Shown: positions 26,493-35,242 of the stretch, piece by piece
How positions within the stretch are numbered: position 1 is the stretch's first letter
Layout of the letters: each line of letters begins with the position of its first letter
Assembly (NCBI GenBank): GCA_036406675.1
Contig: DASXAO010000047.1
Coordinates: 1 to 64,000, forward strand
Length of the DNA stretch: 64,000 nucleotides
Direction of reading: 5' to 3'
From: SCGC-AG-212-J23 sp036406675
GTDB lineage: Bacteria; Pseudomonadota; Gammaproteobacteria; Burkholderiales; SG8-39
Notes under the pieces: generated by a model
Told to the model about the DNA's origin: nothing
Database searches by the model: none
The model's input: only the letters and a program-made list of their open reading frames with translations
Translations under genes and position numbers: made by a program

Positions 26493-26965
26493 GAACCGCG
26501 TTCAAGCTCGAGCTCGCCGAAGCGCGCGCCATGGCGCAGGCGGCGCTCGCGAAAGCCGAGGCGCTCAAAGTCCCGGAGACGGTCTGCATCGTCGACGACG
26601 GCGGGTACCCGATCGCGCTCGAGCGCATGGACGGCGCCCGCGTCACCGGCCCGCAGATCGCCTGGAACAAGGCCTTCACCGCGGCGGGGCACAAGCGCTC
26701 GACCCATCTTTTCACCACGCCGCCGAACGGCCCGGCGCTGCCGGGGAACGAGGCCTTCGGCATCCAGTGGAGCTTCGAGGGCCGCTTCGCCGCGTTCGTC
26801 GGCGGCTTCCCGGTGGTCGTGAACGGGGAGGTCGTCGGCGGGGTGGGGCTTTCGGGCGGCAACGGCGAGCAGGACACGAAGTGCGGCCTGGCGGCGCTGC
26901 AGGCGCTGAAGGACCTGCTCGGTGCGAAGCACGCCGTGCTGGTCGAGGCCGACATCAAGAAATGA
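26489..26965 (+). CDS. GlcG/HbpS-family protein
   Basis: 158 residues of the GlcG/HbpS (DUF336) family, with CIVDDGGYPIALERMDGA, AWNKAFTAAGHKRST and the glycine-rich GGFPVVVNGEVVGGVGLSGG. Members bind heme or small cofactors in some cases and are commonly found next to catabolic genes, with no single established reaction. Here it starts in the stop of the aldehyde dehydrogenase gene (ATGA overlap). No signal peptide, so it works in the cytoplasm. Confidence 0.85.
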   Translation: MRTAFKLELAEARAMAQAALAKAEALKVPETVCIVDDGGYPIALERMDGARVTGPQIAWNKAFTAAGHKRSTHLFTTPPNGPALPGNEAFGIQWSFEGRFAAFVGGFPVVVNGEVVGGVGLSGGNGEQDTKCGLAALQALKDLLGAKHAVLVEADIKK

Positions 26966-26993
26966 AGCCGATTTCCATCCGAGGAGAGGTCGC

Positions 26994-27938
26994 ATGATTC
27001 ACCGCATGCTTCTTTTGGTTGCCTTGCTGTCCGCGTTCGCGGCGCAGGCGCAGTACCCGGCGAAGCCGGTGCGCGTCGTCGTGAGCACCGTTCCCGGGCC
27101 GCTCGATACCTTCGCGCGCATGGTGCTCGACAAGATGTCGGCGGCGCTCAAGCAGCCGTTCGTGGTGGAGAACAAGCCCGGCGCCGGAGGCAACATCGCC
27201 GCCGACATGGTGGCCAAGTCCCCCGCCGACGGCTATACGCTCCTCTTCGCCATCGACACGACGTTCACGGTCAATCCTTCCATATACAAGACGCTGCCGT
27301 TCGACCCGGCCAAGGACTTCGCCGCCATCTCGGTCCCCGTCACGTACGGCCAGCTGCTCGCCGTGCATCCATCGGTTCCGGCGAATTCGGTCAAGGAGCT
27401 GGTGGCGCTCGCGAAGCAGAAGAAGCTCACCTATGCCTCCGGCGGCAACGGGACGCCGAGCCATCTCTCCGGGGCGTACTTCCTCGCCGCCGCCGGCATC
27501 GACATGACGCACGTGCCGTACAAGGGCACCGGCCAATCGGTGATCGACGTCGTCGCCGGTCAGGTGGACTCGATCTTCGCGGTGACCACCGGCGTGCTGC
27601 CGCACGTGAAGGCCGGCAAGCTGCGCGCGCTCGGCATCTCGAGCGCCAAGCGCTCGGCGCTCGCGCCGGAGGTGCCCACCATCGCCGAGACCTATCCGGG
27701 ATTCGAAGCCGCGTTCGCCTATGCGCTCATGGCGCCGGCCCGCACGTCCGTCGACATCGTGCAAACGCTCAATCGCGAGGTGCTGAACGCGCTGGCGCAG
27801 CCCGACGTGCAGGAGAAGAACCGCACGTTCGACTACGTCGCGACGGGTCTCAATCCGAGCCAGTCGGCAGCGTGGCTGAAGGACAACCGGGAGCGCTGGG
27901 CGCAGGTCATCAAGCGCGCCGGGATCCTTGCGGAATGA
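26994..27938 (+). CDS. Bug/TctC-type periplasmic substrate-binding protein
   Basis: 314 residues with a signal peptide (LLLVALLSAFAAQA) and the Bug-family hallmarks: YPAKPVRVVV, VENKPGAGGNIAADMVAKSPADGYTLL, THVPYKGTGQSVIDVVAG and GKLRALGISS. Such proteins bind carboxylates and similar anions for TctAB transporters or for sensing. No tctA or tctB is nearby, so it is an orphan, as is usual for this large family in Burkholderiales. Ribosome site GAGGAGAGG. Operon position suggests it binds the substrate of the HDO pathway. Confidence 0.9.
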   Translation: MIHRMLLLVALLSAFAAQAQYPAKPVRVVVSTVPGPLDTFARMVLDKMSAALKQPFVVENKPGAGGNIAADMVAKSPADGYTLLFAIDTTFTVNPSIYKTLPFDPAKDFAAISVPVTYGQLLAVHPSVPANSVKELVALAKQKKLTYASGGNGTPSHLSGAYFLAAAGIDMTHVPYKGTGQSVIDVVAGQVDSIFAVTTGVLPHVKAGKLRALGISSAKRSALAPEVPTIAETYPGFEAAFAYALMAPARTSVDIVQTLNREVLNALAQPDVQEKNRTFDYVATGLNPSQSAAWLKDNRERWAQVIKRAGILAE

Positions 27939-28588
27939 CGCTCAAGCATCATCCCTCGCTCGGGCAGCGCGTCGCCGACGAGCTGCGCCGCTCGATCCTC
28001 ACCAACCGGAGAAAGCCCGGCGACCGGCTGATCGAGGACCGGCTCTCCGAGGAGCTCGGCGTCTCGCGCATCCCGATCCGGGAGGCCCTGCGCTCGCTCG
28101 CCGCCGAAGGCCTGGTGGACGTGCAGCCGCGGCGCGGCGCATCGGTCGCCGAGGTCTCCCCGGAAGTCGCGCGCGACCTCGTCGAGGTGCGCGCCACGCT
28201 CGAGGGCCTGAACGCCCGCCTCGCGGCGCGCCATCACGACCCGGCGATCGTCGAGGAGCTGCGCCAGGTGCTCGAGCAGGGCAACCGCGCCGCAAGATCG
28301 AAGAACGTCGACGACCTGGTGCGCCTGAACGGGGAGTTCCACGACAAGCTCGGCCAGGCGGGGCGCAACAGCATCCTCGGCGACATCATGCGCACCCTGC
28401 GCGAGCGCACCAGCCTGGTTTTCGCCGCCAACAGCGCGCGCCGCGCCCAGCAGGACTGGGACGAGCACTCGAAGATCCTCGCCGCGGTCATCGACGGCGA
28501 CGAGGAGCTCGCCTCGATGCTCGCCATGCGCCACGTGCGCCGCGCTGCCGACGCCGCCTTTTCCATGGCGGCCAAGAAAAGCCCTTAG
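27935..28588 (+). CDS. GntR-family (FCD) transcriptional regulator
   Basis: 217 residues: N-terminal winged helix (RVADELRRSILTNRRKPGDRL, then LSEELGVSRIPIREALRSLAAEGLV) and a C-terminal all-helical FCD ligand-binding domain (DLVEVRATLEGLNARLAARH, EFHDKLGQAGRN). FCD regulators usually sense a small carboxylate and repress a nearby operon. It overlaps the Bug gene stop (ATGA) and ends the rightward arm. The palindromes at 24129 and 24215 are the natural targets, giving autoregulation of the whole divergent unit (inference). Confidence 0.92.
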   Translation: MTLKHHPSLGQRVADELRRSILTNRRKPGDRLIEDRLSEELGVSRIPIREALRSLAAEGLVDVQPRRGASVAEVSPEVARDLVEVRATLEGLNARLAARHHDPAIVEELRQVLEQGNRAARSKNVDDLVRLNGEFHDKLGQAGRNSILGDIMRTLRERTSLVFAANSARRAQQDWDEHSKILAAVIDGDEELASMLAMRHVRRAADAAFSMAAKKSP

Positions 28589-29497
28589 TCACTCTCCGAT
28601 CGCGCCGCTGTCGACGTAAATGCGGCGCATCTTCGGGTAGCGCGCCTGGATGGCCCGCTTCAGCCTCGCGAGCGCCCCGCGGATCTCGAGGGTCGTGGCC
28701 CGCGCCGCGAAGCGCAGCTCGATGGCGAGCAGGATCTCGTCGGGCCCGAGGTAGATCGTGGTCAGGTTGTCGACGCGGTCGACCTCGGGGTCCGCGCGAA
28801 TCATCTCGCGCAGCGCGTCGAGGGTGCGCTTCTCCACGCCTTCTCCGATCAGCAGGCCTTTGCTTTCGTAGACCATGACCAGGGCGACCGCGCACAGCAG
28901 GACGCCGATCAGGATCGAGGAGGCGCCGTCGATCCACGCCAGGCCGGGCGCGCCGCTCAGGGCGATGCCGGCAAAAGCGAGGGCGAGGCCCAGCAGCGCG
29001 GCCGAATCCTCCAGCAGCACGGCGAAGGTCGCGGGATTCTTGGTGGCATGGATCGTCTCCAGGATGCCCCGGCCGCGGCGCTCCGCGTGGAAGGCCTTGA
29101 CGCCATAGGCCCAGCCCACGCCCTCGAATACCGCGGCGCAGGCGAGCACCGCGTAGCTCCAGCCGACGTTTGCGGGCGGGCCGGGATTCGCGAGGTGCAT
29201 CGCGCCCGTCACGATCGACATGCCGCCGCCGAGCGCGAACACCAGCATGCCGACGACGAGCGTCCAGAAGTAGAGCTCGTGGCCGTAGCCGAACGGGTGC
29301 TCGAGGTCGGCGGGCTTGCGGCTGCGGCGCAGGCCGTAGAGCATGAGCGCGCCGTTGCCGGTGTCGACCAGGGAATGGATCGCCTCGGCGAGCATCGCGG
29401 CGCTGCCCGAGGCCGCCGCGGCGACGAACTTGGTGGCGGCGATGGCGAGGTTGCCGGCGAGCGCGGCGACCACCGCCCGGCGCGTCTCGCCCGCCAT
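28589..29497 (-). CDS. Cation diffusion facilitator (ZnT9-like CDF)
   Basis: 302 residues with about six membrane helices and a C-terminal cytoplasmic domain (VDNLTTIYLGPDEILLAIELRF). The first metal motif H41xxxD45 is intact (AIHSLVDTGN). The partner site in the fifth helix reads LLEDSAALLG (E163, D164, A167) instead of the usual HxxxD or DxxxD, a change shared with the SLC30A9/ZnT9-type branch. Metal specificity may therefore differ from YiiP. The ATG is directly followed on its 5' side by the SemiSWEET stop, so these two are cotranscribed. The stop abuts the GntR stop with no room for a terminator. Confidence 0.88.
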   Translation of the reverse strand: MAGETRRAVVAALAGNLAIAATKFVAAAASGSAAMLAEAIHSLVDTGNGALMLYGLRRSRKPADLEHPFGYGHELYFWTLVVGMLVFALGGGMSIVTGAMHLANPGPPANVGWSYAVLACAAVFEGVGWAYGVKAFHAERRGRGILETIHATKNPATFAVLLEDSAALLGLALAFAGIALSGAPGLAWIDGASSILIGVLLCAVALVMVYESKGLLIGEGVEKRTLDALREMIRADPEVDRVDNLTTIYLGPDEILLAIELRFAARATTLEIRGALARLKRAIQARYPKMRRIYVDSGAIGE

Positions 29498-29788
29498 TCA
29501 GCCGTAAACCACCGCGCCGGCGATCACCGCGCTGTCCGCGGCGATCCAGGCGATGCACGCGAGGTAGATGTTGGGGTCTCGCTTGCGCAGGCCGTGCCAG
29601 AGCCACAGCAGCGCCGAAACGAGATACGCGCTCCAGGACAGGACGGAAACGCCGGTGGCCTGGTGCCCGACCCAGATGGTCCAGATCTGGGGAACCGTCA
29701 TCACGATGGTGAACACCGACATTGCGCCGAGCGCGCGGCGCAGCACGGCGTCGGAAACTGCGGAGAAGCTGGCGGGGTGCGGGCCCAT
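29498..29788 (-). CDS. SemiSWEET-like PQ-loop membrane protein
   Basis: 96 residues forming three membrane helices with a PQ motif (VPQIWTIW, P33-Q34) and an Asn/Tyr-containing third helix. Bacterial SemiSWEETs dimerise to move sugars such as sucrose or glucose across the inner membrane by facilitated diffusion. It stands directly before the CDF gene. No sugar enzymes are adjacent, so the transported solute is not indicated. Confidence 0.8.
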   Translation of the reverse strand: MGPHPASFSAVSDAVLRRALGAMSVFTIVMTVPQIWTIWVGHQATGVSVLSWSAYLVSALLWLWHGLRKRDPNIYLACIAWIAADSAVIAGAVVYG

Positions 29789-29833
29789 TTCTATCCTCCC
29801 GGCGAAGAGCGCCGCGCCAAGAATAGCGGGCGA

Positions 29834-30241
29834 TCAGCCGCTCGGCTTCGCTTCGCCGTCCTGTTTCGGTTTTTCTTCCGCGGCGGAGTCCGCGGACGCG
29901 CCCGCGGACGCCTGCGCCGCATCGCGCTGCACCCCGAGCCCGGCGAGCGTCTGCTCGTCGAGCTGGCCGCTCACGGGAAGGTCGCTCGCGAGCTGGAATT
30001 GGCCGAGCGCCGCCTGGGTCTTCTCGCTGAAGTCGCCGTTGGCCGGGCCGCCGTCGAAGCCGAGCTCGCGCAGCTTTTCCTGCACCCGGCTGATGAGCCC
30101 GGTGTAGGGGTCCGCGGAAGCCGTTTGCGCCGGATCCGGGTAGGCCGCCTCCGGATGGATGTCGGTGAAGGGCCCTGCGTGGGCCAAGCCGAACGGGTTG
30201 GCCGCCAGGAACACTGTGATGATGCTCGCACGCACGTTCAT
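29834..30241 (-). CDS. Secreted peptidoglycan-binding-domain protein
   Basis: 135 residues: signal peptide (ASIITVFLAANPFGLAHA), then a single PG_binding_1-like domain (ISRVQEKLRELGFDGGPANG, then FSEKTQAALGQFQLASDLPVSG and LDEQTLAGLGV), then a charged Ala/Ser/Lys-rich tail. Such domains bind cell-wall peptidoglycan. No enzyme domain is present, so it is probably an accessory or structural protein. The 164 bp between it and ppiD hold only weak GC hairpins. Confidence 0.78.
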   Translation of the reverse strand: MNVRASIITVFLAANPFGLAHAGPFTDIHPEAAYPDPAQTASADPYTGLISRVQEKLRELGFDGGPANGDFSEKTQAALGQFQLASDLPVSGQLDEQTLAGLGVQRDAAQASAGASADSAAEEKPKQDGEAKPSG

Positions 30242-30405
30242 GCCAGACCAGCGAGCAAACCGCGTTCCCGCGCGGCGAGCGGGCCCTAGTTCAGCAGACC
30301 TATCTGCGACAGGGCCGCGGGTGGTTTGTGGCCCGCGAGGTCGTCGCGGGAAGGCCTGGCACCGCGGATCGAGTAGAATCTGGCGCCCGCGTTCATGTTT
30401 GACTC

Positions 30406-32292
30406 ATGTTCGATTTTGTCCATAAGAACAAGCGCATCATCCAGATCTTTCTGGGCCTGATCGCGCTCACCTTCGCGACCTGGGGAATCGAGTCGTACAC
30501 GCGCATGGCCGGCGGGCGCGACACGGTCGCGAAGGTCAACGGGCTCGAGATTTCGGCCCGCGACTTCGACGAGGAGCTGCGTCGGCGCAACGACCAGCTG
30601 CGCCAGGCGCTCGGCGCCAACTTCGACCCGTCGCAGTTCGACACGCCGGAGATGCGCCGCGGCGTGCTCGAATCGCTCGTGTCGCAGCGCGTGATCGCTT
30701 CAGCCGCGTACAGCGCGCACCTCACCGTGACCGACGACGCGCTGATCGACGCGATCCACTCGATCGGCGCGTTCAAGGGACCCGACGGCTCTTTCTCCAA
30801 GAGCGCCTACGAGACCGCGCTGAGCCAGCAGAACCCGCCGATGTCGCCGGCGCAGTTTGAAAGCCGGCTGCGCTACGACCTCGCGCTTACGCAGCTCTCG
30901 CGCGCGGTCGGCGAGTCGGCGATCGCCTCGCGCACCGTGGCCGAGCGCATGGGCGCGCTCGAGACCCAGGGCCGCGAGATCTCGGAATTCCGCATTCCCG
31001 TCGAGCAGTTCCTGCCGCAAGCGAAGATCGACGACGCGAAGGTCAAGGCCTTCTACGACGCGAATCAGGCGCAGTTCCAGACCCCCGAGCGCATCCGCGC
31101 CGAGTACGTGGTGCTCTCGGCGCAGGCGATCGCCGACCAGGAGCAGGTGAAGCCGGAGGAGGTGCGCGCGCAGTGGGAGAGCGCCTACGGACCGAAGCTG
31201 CGCGAGAAGGAGGCGGCGCGGAAGCACGCCGAGGCGATCGACGCGGAGGTGCGCAAGAATCCGGCGAGCTTCGCCGAGGTGGCGAAGAAGGAATCGCAGG
31301 ATCCCGGCAGCAAGGACGCCGGCGGCGACCTCGGCTTCGCGCCGCGCGGCAGCTTCGTCAAGCCCTACGAGGACGCGCTCTGGCGGCTGAAGGAGGGCCA
31401 GATCTCCGACGTGGTGGAGAGCGAGTTCGGCTTTCACGTCATCCAGCTCACCGGCGTGCGCAAGCACGACGGCAAGGAGGAGCGCCGCTCGAGCCACATC
31501 CTCATCCCCGCGCCGGCGGAGGCCAAGCCGTTCGAGGCGATGCGCGGCCAAGTCGAGGCCGAGCTGAAGAAGAGCCGCGCGCAGCGCAGCTTCAGCGAGG
31601 CGGCCGACGCGTTCCAGAACATGGTCTACGAGCAGCCCGACAGCCTGAAGCCGGCGGCCGAGCGCTTCAAGCTCAAGATCGAGACGAGCGGCTGGCTCAC
31701 GCGCGCGGGCGGCGAGCAGCGCGGGCCGCTCGACAACCGCAAGCTCCTCGCGGCGCTGTTCTCGTCCGACGCGCTGAACAACAAGCGCAACACCGACGCC
31801 ATCGAGGTCGCGACGGGCACGCTGGTCGCGGCCCGCGTGGTCGAGCACCAGCCGGCCGCGCAGCGCAAGCTCGAAGAGGTGAAGGACCAGATCGCCGCGA
31901 TGCTGCAGCGGCAGGAGGCGGCGGAGCTGGCGCGCAAAGACGGCGAGGCGAAGCTCGCCGAGCTGCGCAAGGGCGGCGCGGCGGGCGTCAAGTGGGGCGC
32001 GTCGATGACCGTGTCGCGGCGCGATCCGCAGAAGCTTCCGGGCGGCGTGCTGCGTTCGGTGATGGCGGCCGACACCTCGAAGCTCCCGGCCTACGTCGGC
32101 CTGCCGGCCGGCGAGGCGGGCTATTTGCTGGTGCGCGTCTCCAAGGTCGTGGAAGGCGATCCGAAGCAGGCCGGCGATCCGATGCCGCGCGCCGTAAGCC
32201 TCGCCGGCGCGGCGCAATTCGAGGCCTACCTGGAGAGCCTGCGCAAGCAGGCCGACATCTCGGTCAACCCGGGGAATCTGGAGAAGAAGTAG
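30406..32292 (+). CDS. ppiD: Periplasmic folding chaperone / peptidyl-prolyl isomerase PpiD
   Basis: 628 residues, typical for PpiD. A single N-terminal membrane anchor (IIQIFLGLIALTFATWGIES) is followed by a SurA_N-like chaperone domain (VAKVNGLEISARDFDEELRRRN), one parvulin-type PPIase domain around residues 230-350 (with ESQDPGSKDAGGDLGFAPRG and VESEFGFHVIQL) and a long helical C-terminal chaperone part. It faces the periplasm and assists folding of exported proteins near the Sec translocon. The gene converges with fabI, overlapping by 29 bp at the 3' ends, which is more than usual here. Confidence 0.95.
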   Translation: MFDFVHKNKRIIQIFLGLIALTFATWGIESYTRMAGGRDTVAKVNGLEISARDFDEELRRRNDQLRQALGANFDPSQFDTPEMRRGVLESLVSQRVIASAAYSAHLTVTDDALIDAIHSIGAFKGPDGSFSKSAYETALSQQNPPMSPAQFESRLRYDLALTQLSRAVGESAIASRTVAERMGALETQGREISEFRIPVEQFLPQAKIDDAKVKAFYDANQAQFQTPERIRAEYVVLSAQAIADQEQVKPEEVRAQWESAYGPKLREKEAARKHAEAIDAEVRKNPASFAEVAKKESQDPGSKDAGGDLGFAPRGSFVKPYEDALWRLKEGQISDVVESEFGFHVIQLTGVRKHDGKEERRSSHILIPAPAEAKPFEAMRGQVEAELKKSRAQRSFSEAADAFQNMVYEQPDSLKPAAERFKLKIETSGWLTRAGGEQRGPLDNRKLLAALFSSDALNNKRNTDAIEVATGTLVAARVVEHQPAAQRKLEEVKDQIAAMLQRQEAAELARKDGEAKLAELRKGGAAGVKWGASMTVSRRDPQKLPGGVLRSVMAADTSKLPAYVGLPAGEAGYLLVRVSKVVEGDPKQAGDPMPRAVSLAGAAQFEAYLESLRKQADISVNPGNLEKK

Positions 32293-33076
32293 CCCCCAGC
32301 ATCCCGCCTACGACCTGGCTGAAGCCGGAGTCGACGTAGAGGATCTCCCCGGTCACGGCCGAGGCGAGCTCGGAGAGCAGGAACGCCGCCACGTTGCCGA
32401 CCTCGTCGATGGTCACGTTGCGCCGCAGGGGTGCGTGCTCCTCGACGAACTTCAGGATCTTGCCGAAGCCCGAGATGCCGGCCGCGGCCAGCGTCTTGAT
32501 CGGGCCGGCCGAGATGCCGTTGACGCGGATGCCGCGCGGGCCGAGGTTCGACGCGAGATAGCGCACCGCCGCCTCGAGGCTCGCCTTGGCGAGCCCCATG
32601 GCGTTGTAGTGCGGCACCACGCGGACCGACCCGAGGTAGGTGAGGGTGACGAGCGAGGCCTTGCGGCCTTCCATCATCGGCAGCGCGGCTCTGGCCAGCG
32701 CCGGAAAGCTGTAGGCCGAGATGTCGTGCGCCTGCGCGAAGGCCTCGCGCGAGAGCCCGTCGAGCAGCTCCCCGGCGATCGCCTCGCGCGGCGCGAACGC
32801 GATGGCGTGGACCAGGCCGTCCAGCCCGTCCCAATGGCTTCCGAGCTGCTCGAAAAGCGACTTGATTTCCGCGTCGCTCGTGACTTCGCATTGCAGGGCG
32901 ATCTTCGAGCCGAGCTCCTGCGCCATCTCGGTCACGCGGTCCTTGAAGCGCTCGTTCTGGTAGGTGAGCGCGATCTCGGCGCCTTCGCGCCGCGCCGCCC
33001 TGGCGATGCCGTAGGCGATCGAGCGGTTGGAAAGCACGCCCGTGACCAGGATCTTCCTGCCCGCGAGGAACCCCAT
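32264..33076 (-). CDS. fabI: Enoyl-[acyl-carrier-protein] reductase (NADH)
   Basis: 270 residues; catalyses the last reduction in each round of fatty-acid elongation. FabI hallmarks: VTGVLSNRSIAYGIARA, LQCEVTSDAEI, LVHAIAFAPREA, LTYLGSVRVVPHYNAMGLAK (Tyr-x6-Lys pair) and RVNGISAGPIKTLAAAGI. It is about ten residues longer than usual at the C-terminus (after VGGMLG), in the 29-bp overlap with ppiD. Sequence alone gives no evidence of an altered triclosan site. Confidence 0.95.
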   Translation of the reverse strand: MGFLAGRKILVTGVLSNRSIAYGIARAARREGAEIALTYQNERFKDRVTEMAQELGSKIALQCEVTSDAEIKSLFEQLGSHWDGLDGLVHAIAFAPREAIAGELLDGLSREAFAQAHDISAYSFPALARAALPMMEGRKASLVTLTYLGSVRVVPHYNAMGLAKASLEAAVRYLASNLGPRGIRVNGISAGPIKTLAAAGISGFGKILKFVEEHAPLRRNVTIDEVGNVAAFLLSELASAVTGEILYVDSGFSQVVGGMLGATSSPDSPG

Positions 33077-33097
33077 GCGTTTGATTATACTGGTCGC

Positions 33098-35242
33098 TTG
33101 CGCTTCCTCCTGATCCTCCTCGCCGTTTTCTCGGCGCTGGCCGCCGGGTGCGGCGAGGTCTGGAACGATCCGTATCCTGCCGACGAGCGCGGCAAGAACA
33201 TCCTGTACAGCTTTTTCGCGGAGCGGCCCAAGCACCTCGACCCGGTGCAGTCCTATACCGAGGACGAGGCGCGTTTCACGCAGCAGGTGTACGAGCCGCT
33301 GCTGCAGTATCACTACCTCAAGCGCCCCTACGAGCTCATTCCGTTGACCACCGTCGAGGTGCCGAAGCCGCGCTCCGTCGACGGCGGCAAGTTCAGCGTG
33401 TACGAGATCCGCATCAAGCCCGGCATCCGCTACCAGCCGCACCCGGCTTTTGTTGCGGCCAATCTTTCCCTGCCTCGGGGGAAGATCGACGCATTGAAAA
33501 GCCCGTACCAGCTTCCCACGGGCGCGCGCGAGCTGGTCGCCGACGACTACATCTACCAGATCAAGCGCCTCGCCCATCCGCGGCTGCATTCGCCGATCTT
33601 CGGGCTGATGGCCGAGCACATCGTGGGCATGGCCGATTTCGCGAAGACGTTGCAGCGCGCCGCCCGGACGCCGGGCTGGCTCGACCTCAGAAGCTACGGC
33701 TTGAAGGGCGTCGAGCGGGTCGACGCGCACACGTTCCGCGTCATCCTGAACGGCGCCTACCCGCAGTTCGTCTACTGGCTCGCCATGCCGTTCTTTGCGC
33801 CGGTTCCCTGGGAGGCGGACCAGTTTTTCTCCCAGCCCGGGATGGCCGAGAAGAACTTCAGCCTCGACTGGTGGCCGGTCGGCACCGGCCCGTACATGCT
33901 CACCGAGAACAATCCGAACGCGCGCATGGTGCTCGAGCGCAATCCGAACTTCCACGGCGAGACCTATCCCGGCGAAGGCGAGCCCGGGGACGCAGCCGCC
34001 GGCCTGCTCGCCGACGCGGGCAAGCCGGTGCCGTTCATCGACAAGGTGGTGTTCAGCCGCGAGAAGGAGAGCATTCCCTACTGGAACAAGTTCCTGCAGG
34101 GCTACTACGACGTTTCGGCGATCGCCTCCGACGTCTTCGACCAGGCGGTGCGCGTCTCGATCGAAGGCGACTCGAGCGTGAGCCCGGAAATGGAAGCGAA
34201 AGGCATCCGGCTCACCACGTCGGTCGCGGCCTCGACCGGCTACCTGGCGTTCAACTGGGAAGACCCGGTGGTCGGCGGACAGAAATCGGGCGAGGCGGCC
34301 GAGCGCGCGCGCAAGCTGCGCCAGGCGATCTCGATCGCCTTCGACGTCGAGGAGCAGATCACGATCTTCGCCAACGGCCGCGGCATCGCGGCGCAGGGGC
34401 CGATCGCCCCCGGCATCTTCGGCTACGTCGAGGGCAGGCAGGGCATCAACCCCGTGGTGTACGACTGGGCGGGCGACAAGCCGCAAAGAAAGCCGCTCGA
34501 CACGGCGAAGAAGCTCCTCGCCGAGGCGGGGTACCCGAACGGGCGCGACGCGCGCACCGGCCAGCCGCTGGTCCTCTACCTCGATACCGTGGCGCGCGGG
34601 CCGGGCGACAAGGCGGCGTTCGACTGGATGCGGCAGCAGTTCGAGAAGCTCTCGCTGCAGCTCGAGATCCGCGCGACCGACTGGAACCGCTTCCAGGAAA
34701 AGATCCGCAAGGGCACGACGCAGCTCTTCCGCCTGGGCTGGAACGCCGACTATCCCGACCCGGAGAATTTCCTGTTCCTGCTGTACGGGCCGCAGAGCCG
34801 CGCCAAGTCGCAGGGCGAGAACGCGTCGAACTACGCCAACCCCGAGTTCGACGCCCTGTTCGAGAAGATGAAGAACATGCCGAACTCGCCCGAGCGCCAG
34901 CGCGTCATCGACCGCATGGTGGAGATCGCGCGCCGCGACGCGCCGTGGATCTGGGGCATCCACCCCAAGGAATACAGCCTGCGCCACTCGTGGCTCTCGA
35001 ACGACAAGCCGAACAACATGGCGCGCAACAACATCAAGTACCTCAGGCTCGACGTCGACAAGCGCGCCGCGCTGCGCCGCGAGTGGAACCAGCCGCTGCT
35101 CTGGCCAGCAGGCCTGATCCTGCTCGTCCTGATCGCCTCGGCGATCCCGGCGGTGGTGAGCTACCGCCGGCGCGAGCGCATGGCAGCAAGACCAAAATCG
35201 GGGTCAGACCCCGATTTCCAGACCCGAGAAATCGGGGTCTGA
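33098..35242 (+). CDS. Family-5 peptide/oligopeptide-binding lipoprotein with C-terminal membrane anchor
   Basis: About 714 residues, the binding component of an Opp/Dpp/Yej-like importer. The TTG start gives a signal with a Cys at its end (LAVFSALAAGC), so lipidation is likely. The body is a family-5 solute-binding protein (YTEDEARFTQQVYEPLL, FSLDWWPVGTGPYML, RLGWNADYPDPENFLF). Unusually, a C-terminal helix (GLILLVLIASAIPAVVSY) and a basic stretch follow, so the protein appears held at both ends. The last 16 or so residues are encoded by a REP-like palindrome that also supplies the TGA stop. The ATG at 33075 is out of frame. The operon continues with two permeases and a double ATPase. Confidence 0.85.
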   Translation: MRFLLILLAVFSALAAGCGEVWNDPYPADERGKNILYSFFAERPKHLDPVQSYTEDEARFTQQVYEPLLQYHYLKRPYELIPLTTVEVPKPRSVDGGKFSVYEIRIKPGIRYQPHPAFVAANLSLPRGKIDALKSPYQLPTGARELVADDYIYQIKRLAHPRLHSPIFGLMAEHIVGMADFAKTLQRAARTPGWLDLRSYGLKGVERVDAHTFRVILNGAYPQFVYWLAMPFFAPVPWEADQFFSQPGMAEKNFSLDWWPVGTGPYMLTENNPNARMVLERNPNFHGETYPGEGEPGDAAAGLLADAGKPVPFIDKVVFSREKESIPYWNKFLQGYYDVSAIASDVFDQAVRVSIEGDSSVSPEMEAKGIRLTTSVAASTGYLAFNWEDPVVGGQKSGEAAERARKLRQAISIAFDVEEQITIFANGRGIAAQGPIAPGIFGYVEGRQGINPVVYDWAGDKPQRKPLDTAKKLLAEAGYPNGRDARTGQPLVLYLDTVARGPGDKAAFDWMRQQFEKLSLQLEIRATDWNRFQEKIRKGTTQLFRLGWNADYPDPENFLFLLYGPQSRAKSQGENASNYANPEFDALFEKMKNMPNSPERQRVIDRMVEIARRDAPWIWGIHPKEYSLRHSWLSNDKPNNMARNNIKYLRLDVDKRAALRREWNQPLLWPAGLILLVLIASAIPAVVSYRRRERMAARPKSGSDPDFQTREIGV

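Noticed and set aside
33075..33100. ATG at 33075 as start of the peptide-binding protein
   Set aside because: It is in another reading frame. The in-frame TTG at 33098 directly precedes the signal sequence.
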